Assembly: GCA_005408345.1 (NCBI GenBank)
Contig: SEMN01000059.1
Location: 558,001-622,000, forward strand
DNA from: Macquaria australasica
Lineage: Eukaryota > Chordata > Actinopteri > Centrarchiformes > Percichthyidae
Direction: 5' to 3'
Length of the DNA stretch: 64,000 nt
The position numbers were made by a program, and so were the translations under genes. Positions within the stretch are counted from its first letter, which is position 1; each line of letters opens with the position of its first letter. Of the stretch, positions 11,117 through 23,425 are shown one piece after another. The notes under the pieces are model-generated. The model ran no database searches. It was given only the letters and a program-made list of their open reading frames with translations, and was not told the origin of the DNA.

Positions 11117-14100
11117 GTGAGTCCGTTTACATACATGGAGCTGTTCCCTTGTGTGACTGTATAGAGCATGCAGTGGCACATGTAGTATTGACGACGTTGA
11201 TTTAATAAAAAGTGCTGGTGAGCAGTCACTTAGTTTTTGGAGGCAGCTTGATGGTGTGCTCTAACTGACATGGTTAGATGCTTTATGTGGGTGGATGGAG
11301 TTAGAGGACTGACACAGGTTAAATAACTGGATGAGAGAGTAAAAGGTGTATCAATCTGTACTAACCTATGGGCAAGCATTTGCAGGTTTCACATGATGAT
11401 GGAAGTCCATTGTTTCACCAGCGAGAGGCACGTTTAGACATTTTGGGCCCTCAGATTTAAGGCAGTGTGATGTGTCCACCTTGAACTCAACTTCTTTCTA
11501 TCCATCCTTTCATCTTCATCCTTTACATTAACCTGAATTTGGTGTTAAAGCAAAGTGTACGGGCTGCTGTACAGTGTGTCTGTGTATATATACAGAACAA
11601 GAAGAGTCTGAATAAGAAACCATGATGCTGCCCATCTTCATCATTATTGTCACTGAATCTAAATGTGCACTGTGAGAATTAGCTGCTAAAGCATCAGTGT
11701 TGCTGTTTGTTGCAGCAGACAGTGGAGCCGATGTTTGCCTCACTGGAGCTTGTTGAGCTTGGAGTCAGCCAGCGGGAATGTTGCTCGGAGCAGCTGATTC
11801 TTTGAAGAAAAAAGTTGTCAACGCAGCTTTTATTTTCCCCTCTCATTTTCTTTCTCTCCGCCACTGCAGCACATTTGCGTCCTTTTTTTTGTTGTTTTTC
11901 TTGTGCACAGCATTAAATGCCTGAGCTGTAACTGCTGTTGATCCTGGCCGGATGATGGATTGCAGTCTTGCTTTACTTGCTCTGTGGCTTCATCTAAGAG
12001 CTTTGTCTTGTGTCAGGACAAACCACAGTCAATCTTTCGTTCATGTGTTAGTTATTGCTGCTCTGATGTGAATACATTCGGTGGGATTTTGCTGGCTGGT
12101 GACATTTAGCTGGTAGCTGATGGGAAAGTTTGTAAATTACAAATGAGAGACTGCAATATTAAACAGCTGCAAGGCTACTTCAAAATTCATATGCCTATAC
12201 CTAACATCTGAACACTGCAGACTTCACAGGACAGCTGCTGCTCGGATCTGAATTTATCTTTAGGCTGCTGGTGACCATGACTCAAGACTGAAATATATAT
12301 TTTTTGTTACAAGAAGTTGATGAAAAATACACAATACTTTATTCTATCATCTGCGGCTGCCCAAGCAACTGTAGTTAAATATACTTACATTTTATAGACA
12401 GAAGTACTTCATATTTTTATACACTGAACTCTTGCTTGAAGCTTGGATCAACAAATGTTGCTGATATTTATTGATGTAAACAGTAATACATAGAGTTGCC
12501 ATCTGGTGTGGTTAATTTGCTTAGCTTACCTAAACCCCAGTCTTAAATAATCTTTTTATGTGCAGGTAATTTTCACGCTTTCTTAAGAACTGGGTTTCAA
12601 ACTGATTGAAGGAACTCATTATCTTCTATATAACAGCTTTTTCCTTGTAATCATTCATAATAGCTGTTGTGGAACGGACATAATGGCAAGTATTGCTTGT
12701 TAGATTGGTTGTGTTTTTATTAAACCCCCCGAGTTATGACATTTTCCCAAAAGCACACAGACACTTCAAGTTAAATGAGATAAATGATGGTTTTTATTCC
12801 AAAACACAATGTCCATGTTGAATGAAATGTTTCCCTGAAAAAAACAGCCACTACTTGAGTTATATCATGTTGTCTGGCCCCTAAAATAGTACTTTGTGGA
12901 CGGCAGTCATGTTGCGAATAAAATATTTCATGATGAGCTGCACCGTTGCATCAGATATTTTTCTGTGTGTATGGCCATCAGGGGAAATGTCACTTCTCAG
13001 TTAACCGACGTTGCATTCTGCCTTTCAGGAAATGTTGGGTTCGTTCAGCATGCTTCTGTTTCTAACAAAACAAACCTAAAATTAAATTAAAATATGCCAC
13101 GTCCAAAATCCACGCAGCTCTCAGCTCCTCCTGGACCTCCTACAGTAGTTGCAGCTGTGCTTCGTGGTCATCTCTAGTCACACATTGCACACAATTGCAA
13201 CCCATGTGTTGAACAGAATTAGCCCCCCCAAGCACACACGACCTGACTACTCAGGACCCACTGGCAACTAGAAAGCAGTGGCTAATGGCTAAAAAGTGGA
13301 GGGCTGATGCTGAAGGCAGCCAATTTCAACAGAGGTGGGTGGCTGAGTACTTTTCAGTAGGGTGCAAAGAGATGCCTGTTTGTTTCATTTACCACCGAGC
13401 TCTCCAAACTGGCACATGTGCTCTTTCACACAGGAGTAAGCAGAGGGAGAGGGAAAGTGGAGCTAGTAGTAAACCATGACTCAGGCTGAGGAGGAAAGGT
13501 GGCGGTGTGACTTAGCTTTTCTGTGCGACTTAATGGATCATGTAAATATCCTGAATACGAGACTGCAGAAATCACAAGCATGCACAATGCTGCAATAGCC
13601 CTCAAATGCAATATGAAAACCTTCCTCGTTTATCAAACCTGCCTGTGAGTCACTCTCCCTTGAGTGGCGCACATTGAAACCCAAAGCAGAATTTAGCAAG
13701 AGTTTTGCTTTTGATGTAGTAGATGTGAGTGATTTACTCTGCAGGTGTGTCCCTTTTTATCCCACGATGCCACAGCTCTGCAGTCAGGCTGTGTTTAGCA
13801 TGTTTGGACCCAGCTATGTGTGCTCAGCTGGCTGAATGCCACGTACCTCCAATGTCTTCTGTTTGATTCTTGTCTCACACTTGTGTGGCATCTCTCTCCT
13901 CTCTCTCTAGCCACTGCAATAGATTGATAAACACATAAATACAGCCAAAATGCCAGTAATCAATTCTCTTCTCAGAGAGTGAAGATGAACAAATCGGCAC
14001 ACATAGCCTACCTGAGAGAAAAACACTCTTACTGCACTTTGAAAATGGCCCACAGATGGAAGGATTGATGTGTGTATCAAAGAAAAGGTCACTGGTTACT

Positions 14101-15659
14101 GGAGAAAGGTTACTGGAGAGAATATATTGAGCTACAATATCTATATACCATGAAAAAACACTTTTCACTCATTTTGTCTTCAAGATTTATGGCATTCTTC
14201 TATTCTTTTCTTTCTGCATGGAGAATCTGAAACCTTAGACATCCGCTGGTCAGCTTTGACATAAAGCAGCAGAGCAATGGTATTATCAGTGCTGAGGAAA
14301 TTCTGATATATTATCTCATTCATGTCCATCCACATGGAGAATTACTTCACACTTATAAAACCACCTCATGATTAATAAAACATAAACGCGTGTCCTCCTC
14401 TTAGAATTTTGCCTGAACAGAAATGTAATTTGATATTGCTGCTGCAGGTTAACTCTTACAGATACAAGGGAACTCTTTTCACATGCGGGGAAAATGGAGA
14501 GTCAAAACCTCTTTTTAAATTGAGAGTGTCATCACTTTCCCCTTCGCCTGAGGAGTCCCCAGGACACAAGACAAGAAAAAAAAACCTTTTAGCTAAAATG
14601 ATACCACTTAAAATCATCTTGAATTGAATGTTTTTGGGCATTTAGATGTTTATTTTCCCTTCAATTATCTCACTGGTTAATGGTTTTTGATTGCCTATGT
14701 TGGTCCTTTGCATTCATTAAATAGAATATATCCAAAAGTGAAGTGTACAGCATATGCTTATAGCAGGTCTTTTGAACATTACTCTAAAAGGAGAGCTGGT
14801 TGCCAACTTCTGTTGTAAAATGTATTCATGAAAGCTAGAGTAGGTTAAGTTGCTCAGGTAGGTTTTCCAGTCATTTCCAGAAGTTAAGTCCGTAGACAAG
14901 TTCAGGCTGAGAAGTTTGTTTGACCTCAGATCCTCATAGAAAGAAATGGTGTTCTCTATTAGGCTTGTCCTTTTTCCTGTGAAATTGTCCCTTTAGGTTT
15001 GTCAAGTTCCACTGAGTGAAGTGAAACATTTGTCAGACAAACAGACTTTGTTCTTTCCCTAATTTACTCGCACTATCTATCACAAATGTAGCGTTCCCTC
15101 TGGTGCAAATTTAGAGCTTCACGAGGCATGAAATGAGGTTGGATTCTATTTTGAGCTCAGGGTTTGGGCATGGTGAGACGCAACAGTGGAGCAGGTTGTA
15201 GAGAGCCTATATGTATCCATGCACACATTCACTGCTGGCAGTAACAGAACAGCTGGAAGGGACGGCCAAGGAGTGGGCCGACTGTGACTGACGGCGAGAA
15301 TGACTCCTTTTAACTCAGCTGGAGCTGAGGAGAAAGGCGGTAATAGTTATGCAGACACATGCTTGCTCAGCTCCTTACGGATAAATCCAGCTCGCATACA
15401 GGCTCGGCTGCAAACTCCTCAAAGTCAAAGAACAAGAGCTGTTTCCCAGAATCTTCATTTTACACCAGTGTTCAACAAGTAATCAGTGAAACATATCAGT
15501 TTTTAAATCAACAAAAAAAGCCTTAATAGACCAGAATTCAATGTAGCCACAAGATGTTGCATTGTGAATGAAGGGTACAGCGCACACTTTTTCTCACATA
15601 GAAGAGCTGTTGTTCGCTCTCCTTTAAGTATAATCCACAGCTGAGTGCGACAAGCTTGA

Positions 15660-15935
15660 GCATGTTGTCTAAGGCCGAATTCACATAGCACCAGGCGCTG
15701 CGGCGAAAACGCAGATTTTCCCATTCATTTGAACCGGGGTACTGCGTTTAGGCAGCGGCGGTGCAGTCCGCAGGTGGTGCTGCAAAAAAACACACAGCGG
15801 CCTGCGGCGAAAAGGTTGAAACGGATTCAACTTTTGGAGAAACGCAACCCGACGTCAAGCTGCGGAAGCCAATCACGTCGGTGATCACCGGCAGTACCCC
15901 GGTACTCTGGGAAATGTAGTCAACCACAAGCTAAA
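15660..15935. repeat. GC-rich diverged repeat, probable DNA-transposon remnant
   Basis: A GC- and CpG-rich patch within AT-rich intron, with motifs such as GGCGCTGCGGCGAAAACGCAG and GAAGCCAATCACGTCGG. Similar 'counted as one block' stretches occur repeatedly in teleost genomes, in my recollection as non-autonomous DNA transposons. The ends are not resolved, so the family is not assigned. An alternative reading is a small CpG-rich regulatory patch. Confidence 0.35.
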
Positions 15936-18900
15936 AAATAGAAGTAAATGAGGGTACTTGAAGAAAGTGAGTGTCCCAGACTGATGATCTATAACAGTGT
16001 AACAACAGTTTTTTTTCTTCAAAATCTATACCTGATGGTGTGTAAATGGCACATCATAAGAGAACAGTACTGGCATTTCAGTTGTTCAGCCACACAGAGA
16101 TAAATTCATTGATTCAGTGGGTATAAAAATTGTGTTTTATCCTTTTGTTCTCTGTGTGATGTGGAACTTTCACGGTGTGTATTAGACTGGAAGTGAAACC
16201 TCTCCAACCTTGATCGACTTCCTCCACATCTGTAGCCCTTATTCGAGCCAAGTGACTGCACGCACGCACGCAGAGCAGACACACGTCTTGTCATGTAGCC
16301 TGATGTTCAGTCAAGGGGCAAGATCATCTACGTATGTAAACAGAGTCACTGCTACACTCCAGTTTGCACATGCTCACATGCACAGTTGTCTACGTATAGA
16401 CAGAGCAAAAACAGATAAATGAAATGGAGACAACAGCAGTACAGTATTAAGGTCAACAATTCGTTTGTCTGCAGAGTTTCATCTCTATAATGTTCTTCTT
16501 TCTTTATGCAACACTGCTACATGTTTTAGTGAGATGCATAACATACCACATACTAAAATAAATAAATAATTTACCCGGAGGACTTGAGCATCATGATATA
16601 TTTTATATTTTATGTAAATGGATTATGTGACAGCGGGGATTATTCAGACATACAGTCCTTATCAACTTGTGGGTATTTATGTATCAATAACAGTGGAGTT
16701 TTACCCCTCACCAGAGGAACTGAGGCATCGTCTCTGCAGGAGTACGAGCACTGAACAGCAAATTATCCTGCTCTCAGTCTCAGGCGACCAAAGGGACTGG
16801 AAAGTCAGCAACGAAAGGAACAAGCACACAGTTCAGTGCGAGAGACATTTCTGACGGTGTCTTTTGGGCACAAATGTAACTATAGATTCTAAGCATATTG
16901 GTCCAGTAGGGATTTAAGAGGAAAACATTTTTAATTTGGTTAAACATGTTTGAAGATTAATTAGAATCATTTATGTTTTGGAGAGCATTGTTACAGCAAG
17001 TTTGGAGTGTTGCCATGCTTTAATAAAACACAGTCAGAAAAGTTAACAGTTTAGTGGCACCCAAAACATGTTTGAGTCCAACCAGTCCTTAAATAATTCC
17101 CCCACTGTGTTTAAAAGACACCGTTTGAGCTGAACATTTCTATTTTCATGTTCTGTCCAAGTGATGCAAGCAATGCTTCTCTGAACAAGTGTATTTTAGA
17201 CTTTAGAGTTTAGTATTTAGACTCTTTTTTTTTACCATCTCCAGTACAGTAGAAGCAGCTTGTGTTGCGTAACATCCCATCTATAATTGAGAAGGTGCAC
17301 AGATCATCACACACCTGCTCCTGAAGTCCCGCTTGTGCCCAGTGGACTGAAGGAGCTGCAAATCAGCTACACCACTTTGAAGAAGAAAGCCTCCAGTCAG
17401 TGTCATCCAAAGTGGTGGAGATCAACATGGATAGAGGAGAGGGATGCAGAGGTGCAAATGAGACCCCCAATTCAGTTAGCTTGAAACAGTATTGTGGAAA
17501 AGATTCAGTCTTATCTCAGAGCTAGATATTTCTTAGAAGACCCCTTTAGTATTTCTTGGCTTGGTATTGTTAGTGCTTGTGTTTCTCAGAATTAATCCTG
17601 GAGACAATAGCGCTTACTGAATTACAGCCGTTCTCAGTGCTCACTCTTCCTTGTAATGGAAATCCTGCCAGTTTAATGCTAAATCCTGTCCTGCTGTCAT
17701 CCCTTTCTCCTCCTCACTCCTTTTTATCTGCTGTTAATTAGAAGTTGTGAAGTGATGACTCCTACTTCTGCGTAATTAATCCAGGGTCTGCTGTGGCCAT
17801 ACACAGCACATCATTGTCTGTGTTGGCCACAGAAGAGCAGCACTCGAGAAAAGGGAGAGCAAAGTGTAAATGGCGTTGTGGAAGTAATTAGGAGGCTGTG
17901 TTGATGGCAGCTTGTAGCACTGATACACGCAAACACAAGCCTCAACTGCTCAACTTGCTTATATCTTGCTCAAGTGTGAGACTTTATATCACTTTGTGTC
18001 CACTTGTTCTGCTAGCGAGTGCAGACATCACTAATATAACTGAAGAAAATGGTCCAAAAAAGAGATTGTATCTGTTCCAAGTGTCAAGAGTGAATGTGAC
18101 TGGAAGAGTAAAAAAAAAAAAAGAAGGAAACAAAAGTCAGCTCTATCTATATCTCAGTCCTGTAGTTTTAGCATTGCTTTGGGAGGAAAGTATCAACTGA
18201 CCTAGTTATGAAAAGTTGGGTACCACTGTCATACCCCTGTGCCTCTTACCCCTCTCAATTTAAATTAAACTCTCAGAAAAATATAAGCTTGCTTTACCCT
18301 TTCTGCCAGTTTTGCATATGCCATCACCACCACATTTAGCTCCTATATTGACACTGCCTTTCATATTCTATACTCCCAGAGCAATATGCAGGCTTGGTGT
18401 CAACCCTGGTGCATGACTCTCACTGCATCAAGGCCTGAGATGCTACAGAGTCCAACACTAACCCACTATGTCACTATGCTTCCTTATCGACTGATTTAAG
18501 AGGTGTTCAAATTACAGAAGTATAGCAGCAGGCAAAGTTAGCTAGTGAACATAGTGCTGCTAAACAGCCAGGTATTTCACTCAGGAGTTGGCGGAGACCA
18601 AAACAGAGCTGAGAGTAGAGTGAACATTGGACTTAAACTCACCAGGAGATCACAAACACATTTATAAACATGCATAAACAATTAATAATTTTCCAGAATG
18701 GGAATGGGCTGGTGATCCTCATTAGTTAACATTAAGATCATCAGTGTGACTCGTACACTTTGAACAGAACAACAACCATGTAAGAGTACATGTATGACCT
18801 TTGTATCACATTCATTGTACAATATGTTAATCATCATACCCCCTTTAGATAATCAGAAAAAAATAGAAACATCAAAGCAATCACCAGTGACAACAACAGC

Positions 18901-20815
18901 AAATCAGAACCCAGGGCAGTAAAGATACTGTAAACTGTGAGTAAATCAATTGTGTACAGTCTATCTTTCTCCAGGGTCAATGCTCTTCTCATGAGCATTA
19001 GTGACTCATGTTGTCCAGAGGCTGACTAATTCTTCAAGTGTTAATTCGTGTTTGTTGTGAACCTGATACTTTGTCCCCAAGGATAAGTTATGTCGAGAAA
19101 CAAATTCACAAAATGTTCCAAAGCCACGGCTGATTATGTTCTATTTATGTCGATGCTTAAATTTTATGTAAGTGAAAGTTATTATTATGCTTGATTGTAT
19201 TGTCAGTAAACTGCGTGTTGCTGCAGATTACAGGGTTCAGTGTTTCTTGATAGATGATTACAGCTTTGTCTGTGATTAGGATCTGCACTTGCGTCAGTGT
19301 GAAAAAGGCAAATCCCCATTCAGAAGTAGTTCTTTACGTCAAAAGTAAGATTCATAGCAATCAAGACTATATGCAGCAAATTGCAAGAATGCAAAAATGA
19401 TTTCTCTCAATGCATATGTTCAGAATATATTTTGTTGGATGTTAGCTGTACATTTGATTGTCCAGAGAGATTTGATGGCCTTATTTGCATCAACCTGCAA
19501 GCTGTTTATATGTTTGGCTCTCATGCATAGATTACTGTAGCTGTTCTAATGAATAAAGTGTAAATACAAAGTACTTAAAAATAATAAACAACGCAACCAC
19601 TGACCCACTAACATTGACTGCTGTGTTGCACCACACAGCATCACTTTACTGTACCAGCAGGCATTACAGTACGTGCCGGGATTACATACGGTCCAGATGC
19701 AAGACTTTGCTGGTAGCAAAGATGCACGAGGCCGCAGTCACACATTCATCATTCAGCAGCTCTCCTCAGTCTACAACTGTTTGCTTTTTTGTTGTGCAGG
19801 ATTTTCCACAGATCTGTTGTGTAAAGGAAAATGTAGATGGAAATGGAAAATATTAAAGTTGCAAGTGTAGTTTGATTCTCTCCGAGGCTCCCTTTTGATG
19901 ATGCACTATTATTATCCTCTTTTCTTCCCACACAGTCTACACAGTCATGCGACATCTGCTCACGCCACCTTCTTATTTTGTGCACTGTTTGTGCACTGTC
20001 TGTTTTCATTTGTCTGACAGGCATTTCTTATATAACGTATTTATGACTGAATGTTTGCAACAGTGTGAGAGCTGCAATCCCATCAATCAGCCCATCTGCT
20101 CCTGACCTCCTAAACCTATTCCAGTCTCATCCTCTCTGTCCTTGTTTACCCCTACCGTTTTGTCTTAGTCACTTTTCTTTTCAAGATAAAAGCAGGTAGG
20201 GACATGGAGAGAGAAAAGTGTAGCCATTTCTGCCATCACTGCAGCAAAAGTCAAGCGAGCTCAGCATGGGATTAATTTGGATAGGTTTTCTGTTGTCTAA
20301 GGCAAGGGAGAAACATGAGCAGCCATGCATGGCGTGTGAAGAATAGTTCTGGTAAACAGACTCAGTTTGTCCAGTGTTTGCTTACTTAAAAAGTCAGTAT
20401 TAAGCAGCAATGGCATAAATTTGGAAGGTGTTGCAACCCTGAGCTTATTTTCAGGCCATTGTTTAATGTTGCTTTAGGTATTTTGGTTCACACCACGCCT
20501 GGGAGAGGCATTTTTCAAGAACTGTTCACCCTTGGATGGTCCTGGCAAACATATAGAAGCAGTACTGTTTTCTCATGTCTTGGTTTAGAGATGTAGAAGA
20601 GTTTGTGGTGGAGGAGGGGTGGGGGTTGTGATGGTGCCGCCTGTGGCAAACCAGCAGGGGGGAAACGGTACAGTACAGCCTCCAGGATGCTGTGCTTGGT
20701 GTTACCATTGGAGGATCAGATATAGTCTCTCACCAAGCTTCCATGCTGACATTGTGCATCACTCTTCATGGCAAAGCATCTTCACTCTTTGTCACTGACT
20801 AAAGCCTGGGATTAA

Positions 20816-21397
20816 GGGAATAGTTCATTTTGGGAAGTACGCTTATTCGCTTTCTTGCCAATAGCTAGATGAGAGGGCCGATACCACTCGCATGTCAGTT
20901 AATATGAAGCTACAGCCAGTAGCCTGTTAGCTTAGCATAAAGACTTGAAAAGGGGGGAAACAGCTAGCATGGTTGTCTCCAAAGCACCATTAAAGCTCAC
21001 TAATTAACACATTGCATCTCGCTTGTTCGATCCGCACAAAAACCAAAGTGTAAAAAACACAGGTTTGATTTTACTGGGTTAGTATGTCAGACAATTTCTT
21101 AACCGGTTGCTAGGCAACCAGTGGAGACTCCAGTTCAGACTCACGCTTCAGTTTTTGTGCGGATTAAACATGTTAATTAGAGAGCTTTAGAGGTGCTGGA
21201 GGGCGGATTTTGTTACCTTTGGACAGGCTAGCTGTTTCCCCCTGTTTCCAGTACTTTATGCTAAGCTAAGCTAACCGGCTGCTGGCGGTAGCTTCTTATT
21301 TACCGCACAGACATGAGAGAGTGGTATTGATCTTCTCATCTAACTCTGGGCAAGAAACCGAATAAGCATATTTCCCAAAATCTATAAGACCATTCCT
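20816..21397. mobile_element. Long-TIR non-autonomous DNA transposon (TTAA TSD)
   Basis: The two halves are inverted copies of each other over roughly 200-235 bp. Left-arm motifs such as TTATTCGCTTTCTTGCC, GTTAGCTTAGCATAAAG and GGGGGAAACAGCTAGC recur, reverse-complemented, in the right arm (ending near 21397). The element is bounded on both sides by TTAA (20812-20815 and 21398-21401), a signature of piggyBac/Kolobok-type integration. There is no open frame for a transposase. The centre holds GTTGCTAGGCAAC at 21106-21118, a palindrome matching the RFX X-box. A truncated relative lies at 62704-62840. Confidence 0.8.
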
Positions 21398-22284
21398 TTA
21401 AGTAGGTGATGTGTTTCCTGATAGGATGCTGATGGTGCTTCCTGCCAGAGGTCATAAAAGCCACACAAAGTCTGAACAGATCTGTCAGAGAAAGAGGATG
21501 AGGCTCAGAAGAACAACATCAAAGAAGGATTTTGGATGAATCTATTTCTAGATGATAGAGACCCCCATACTGCCTCTGTGGTGTGTAAAGGCTGTGATAT
21601 CCCAGCTAATTGGTGTCTCTGCATGAGAAAAATTATCATTGGTGAATGTTTGACAGCTGATCCCTTTTGTCGGAAATTGTTCAAAGGGGAATAATCCTCA
21701 CTGAAGACTGCATGCACTCAAACGTTAATCTTTTTGGAAAGTTATCTTTTGTTTCTATGGGCTGGTTAGGCTGAGATTTAATTAACGTGGATAGAAATTT
21801 GGACTACAACCAGCTGATAGGTGCCACTAGTTCGAATCATAAGGAAGGAACTGGTAATTGAAAAAGATAAGATTACACAGTATTGAATCTTTACTTGCTA
21901 ACTTGTAATTTCACATCAGAATCACATTTGTAAGTAGTACACTCACTGTTGTCTTGCCGAGTCTCTCAATCTCTCATTCCATCTCATAGATTATTGGTGT
22001 GCTCGCAGGAGTATCACTAATGACTGTGAGAGTGTAAGCAGTTGATTTCCTCAGGAATCCAAAAGCCATGAGCAAGCACATCCGACCATCTCTGTGGCTC
22101 CTCACTTTCATGGAAAGTTTCATAAATAGTAAACAACAGCACAGTGTAAGCACGGAGAACTCCCCAGATGACGAGTTTTCATATGTCCTGGCCATCGTAG
22201 AACTAAAGTGCTTTAAAGTCTCGATGCAGTACACTACAAACTGTTCAAGATGATGGGCAGGACATGACTTAAAAGATATTTCAT

Positions 22285-22401
22285 GTTCCCCCTCCCATGT
22301 ACTCTTTCAAAGCTCAGAAAGTGTCAGGAATACATTTTCGAGCAAGATGTCGCTTACTTTGCCTCTGCGAACATCAACACAAAAGCAAAAGTGCATTCAA
22401 G
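22285..22401 (+). repeat. Source copy of a 117-bp direct repeat
   Basis: This 117-bp segment (starts GTTCCCCCTCCCATGTA, ends GTGCATTCAAG) recurs at 23104-23220 in the same orientation with equal length and, by eye, one substitution (22301 region C versus T). The flanks here show no matching direct repeat, so this is the likely donor copy. Confidence 0.85.
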
Positions 22402-22499
22402 GTTTTTATGGTATTGCAGAGTCAACAATAAAGTAAAGCGGGGCAGGAATTTAATGTTTTATCATCGTACAGTTTAATCGCATCATGATCTGATGATAT

Positions 22500-22850
22500 C
22501 GTCAATCACAACTCTGTTGAGCAATTAATATGTACAGTAAAAACGGAAATTACATTTTCCCAGAGACCAAGGTGACATCCTCAAATTACATGTTTTGTCC
22601 GACCAATAATCCAATCAAAATTCAAAGATGTTCAATTTACAAATAAGAAAATTAAAGACTAACGTAGCAAATCTTCACATTTGAGAAGCTGGAACCAGCA
22701 AATGTGTGGCATTTTTAATGACTGTTTTCATTATTGATTAATCTGCCGGTTATTGTCTTGGTTGACTGATTGATTGTTTAGTCAGTAAAATGTTAGACAA
22801 TAGTCTTTCCTGATTCCCTAAAGTGGCATCTTCAAATGTCGAATAGTCCA
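22500..22850. repeat. Interspersed repeat, 'GATTAATC' family (copy 1)
   Basis: Contains the recurring motifs TTCATTATTGATTAATCTGCC, GAGAAGCTGGAACCAGCAAAT and CCTCAAATTACATGTTTTGTCC. The same motifs occur in related order at 29590-29850 and 57944-58462. It is a common type of non-coding teleost repeat, here diverged and of uncertain class. Confidence 0.55.
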
Positions 22851-23425
22851 ACAGGACTAAGAGTCTACAGCCATGCTAGCGGCTGTGTGAGGCTGTAATT
22901 GAGTACAGCTGAGTTTTTCAGGCATTTAGTCATAAACCAAAGTATTGAACACAATGAAATTTTGACCAGATAATGGCACCAGATGAAAAGTCAGGAGATC
23001 AAAGTTTTTATAATTCACCCACTGGGGACCATGAATGTGTGTACCAGATTTTCACAGCAAACAATTCAATAGTTGTCGAGATATTTCAATAAAGAACTAA
23101 GAAGTTCCCCCTCCCATGTATTCTTTCAAAGCTCAGAAAGTGTCAGGAATACATTTTCGAGCAAGATGTCGCTTACTTTGCCTCTGCGAACATCAACACA
23201 AAAGCAAAAGTGCATTCAAGAACTAAGAAGTCAGCCTCATGGTGGTGCTAGAGGAAAAGTCAGGGGATCACCAAAGTTGTTAAGATTCATTCTCTGGGTA
23301 CCATGCATCTCTGGACAGAATTTCATAGCAATCCATCTAATGGTTGTTGAGATATTTCAGTCTGGACTAAAGTGGTAGACCGACTGACATTACTGTCCCT
23401 AGCATGCCACTAGCATGGCTAAAAA
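22850..23425 (+). repeat. Interspersed repeat, 'CATGCTAGC' family (copy 1, interrupted)
   Basis: Starts near TCTACAGCCATGCTAGCGGC and ends near CTAGCATGGCTAAAA, with GAGATATTTCAGTCTGGACTAAAGTGG and CCTCATGGTGGTGCTAGAGG inside. The same blocks appear at 31170-31870 and, inverted, at 32806-33120. The copy is interrupted by the 117-bp insert at 23104-23220. No coding capacity. Confidence 0.65.
23104..23220 (+). repeat. Inserted copy of the 22285-22401 segment with 13-bp TSD
   Basis: Near-identical to 22285-22401. AAGAACTAAGAAG sits at 23092-23104 and again at 23218-23230, so the copy is framed by a perfect 13-bp direct repeat, as produced by target-primed or patch-repair insertion. It sits inside an older interspersed repeat. 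Confidence 0.85.
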
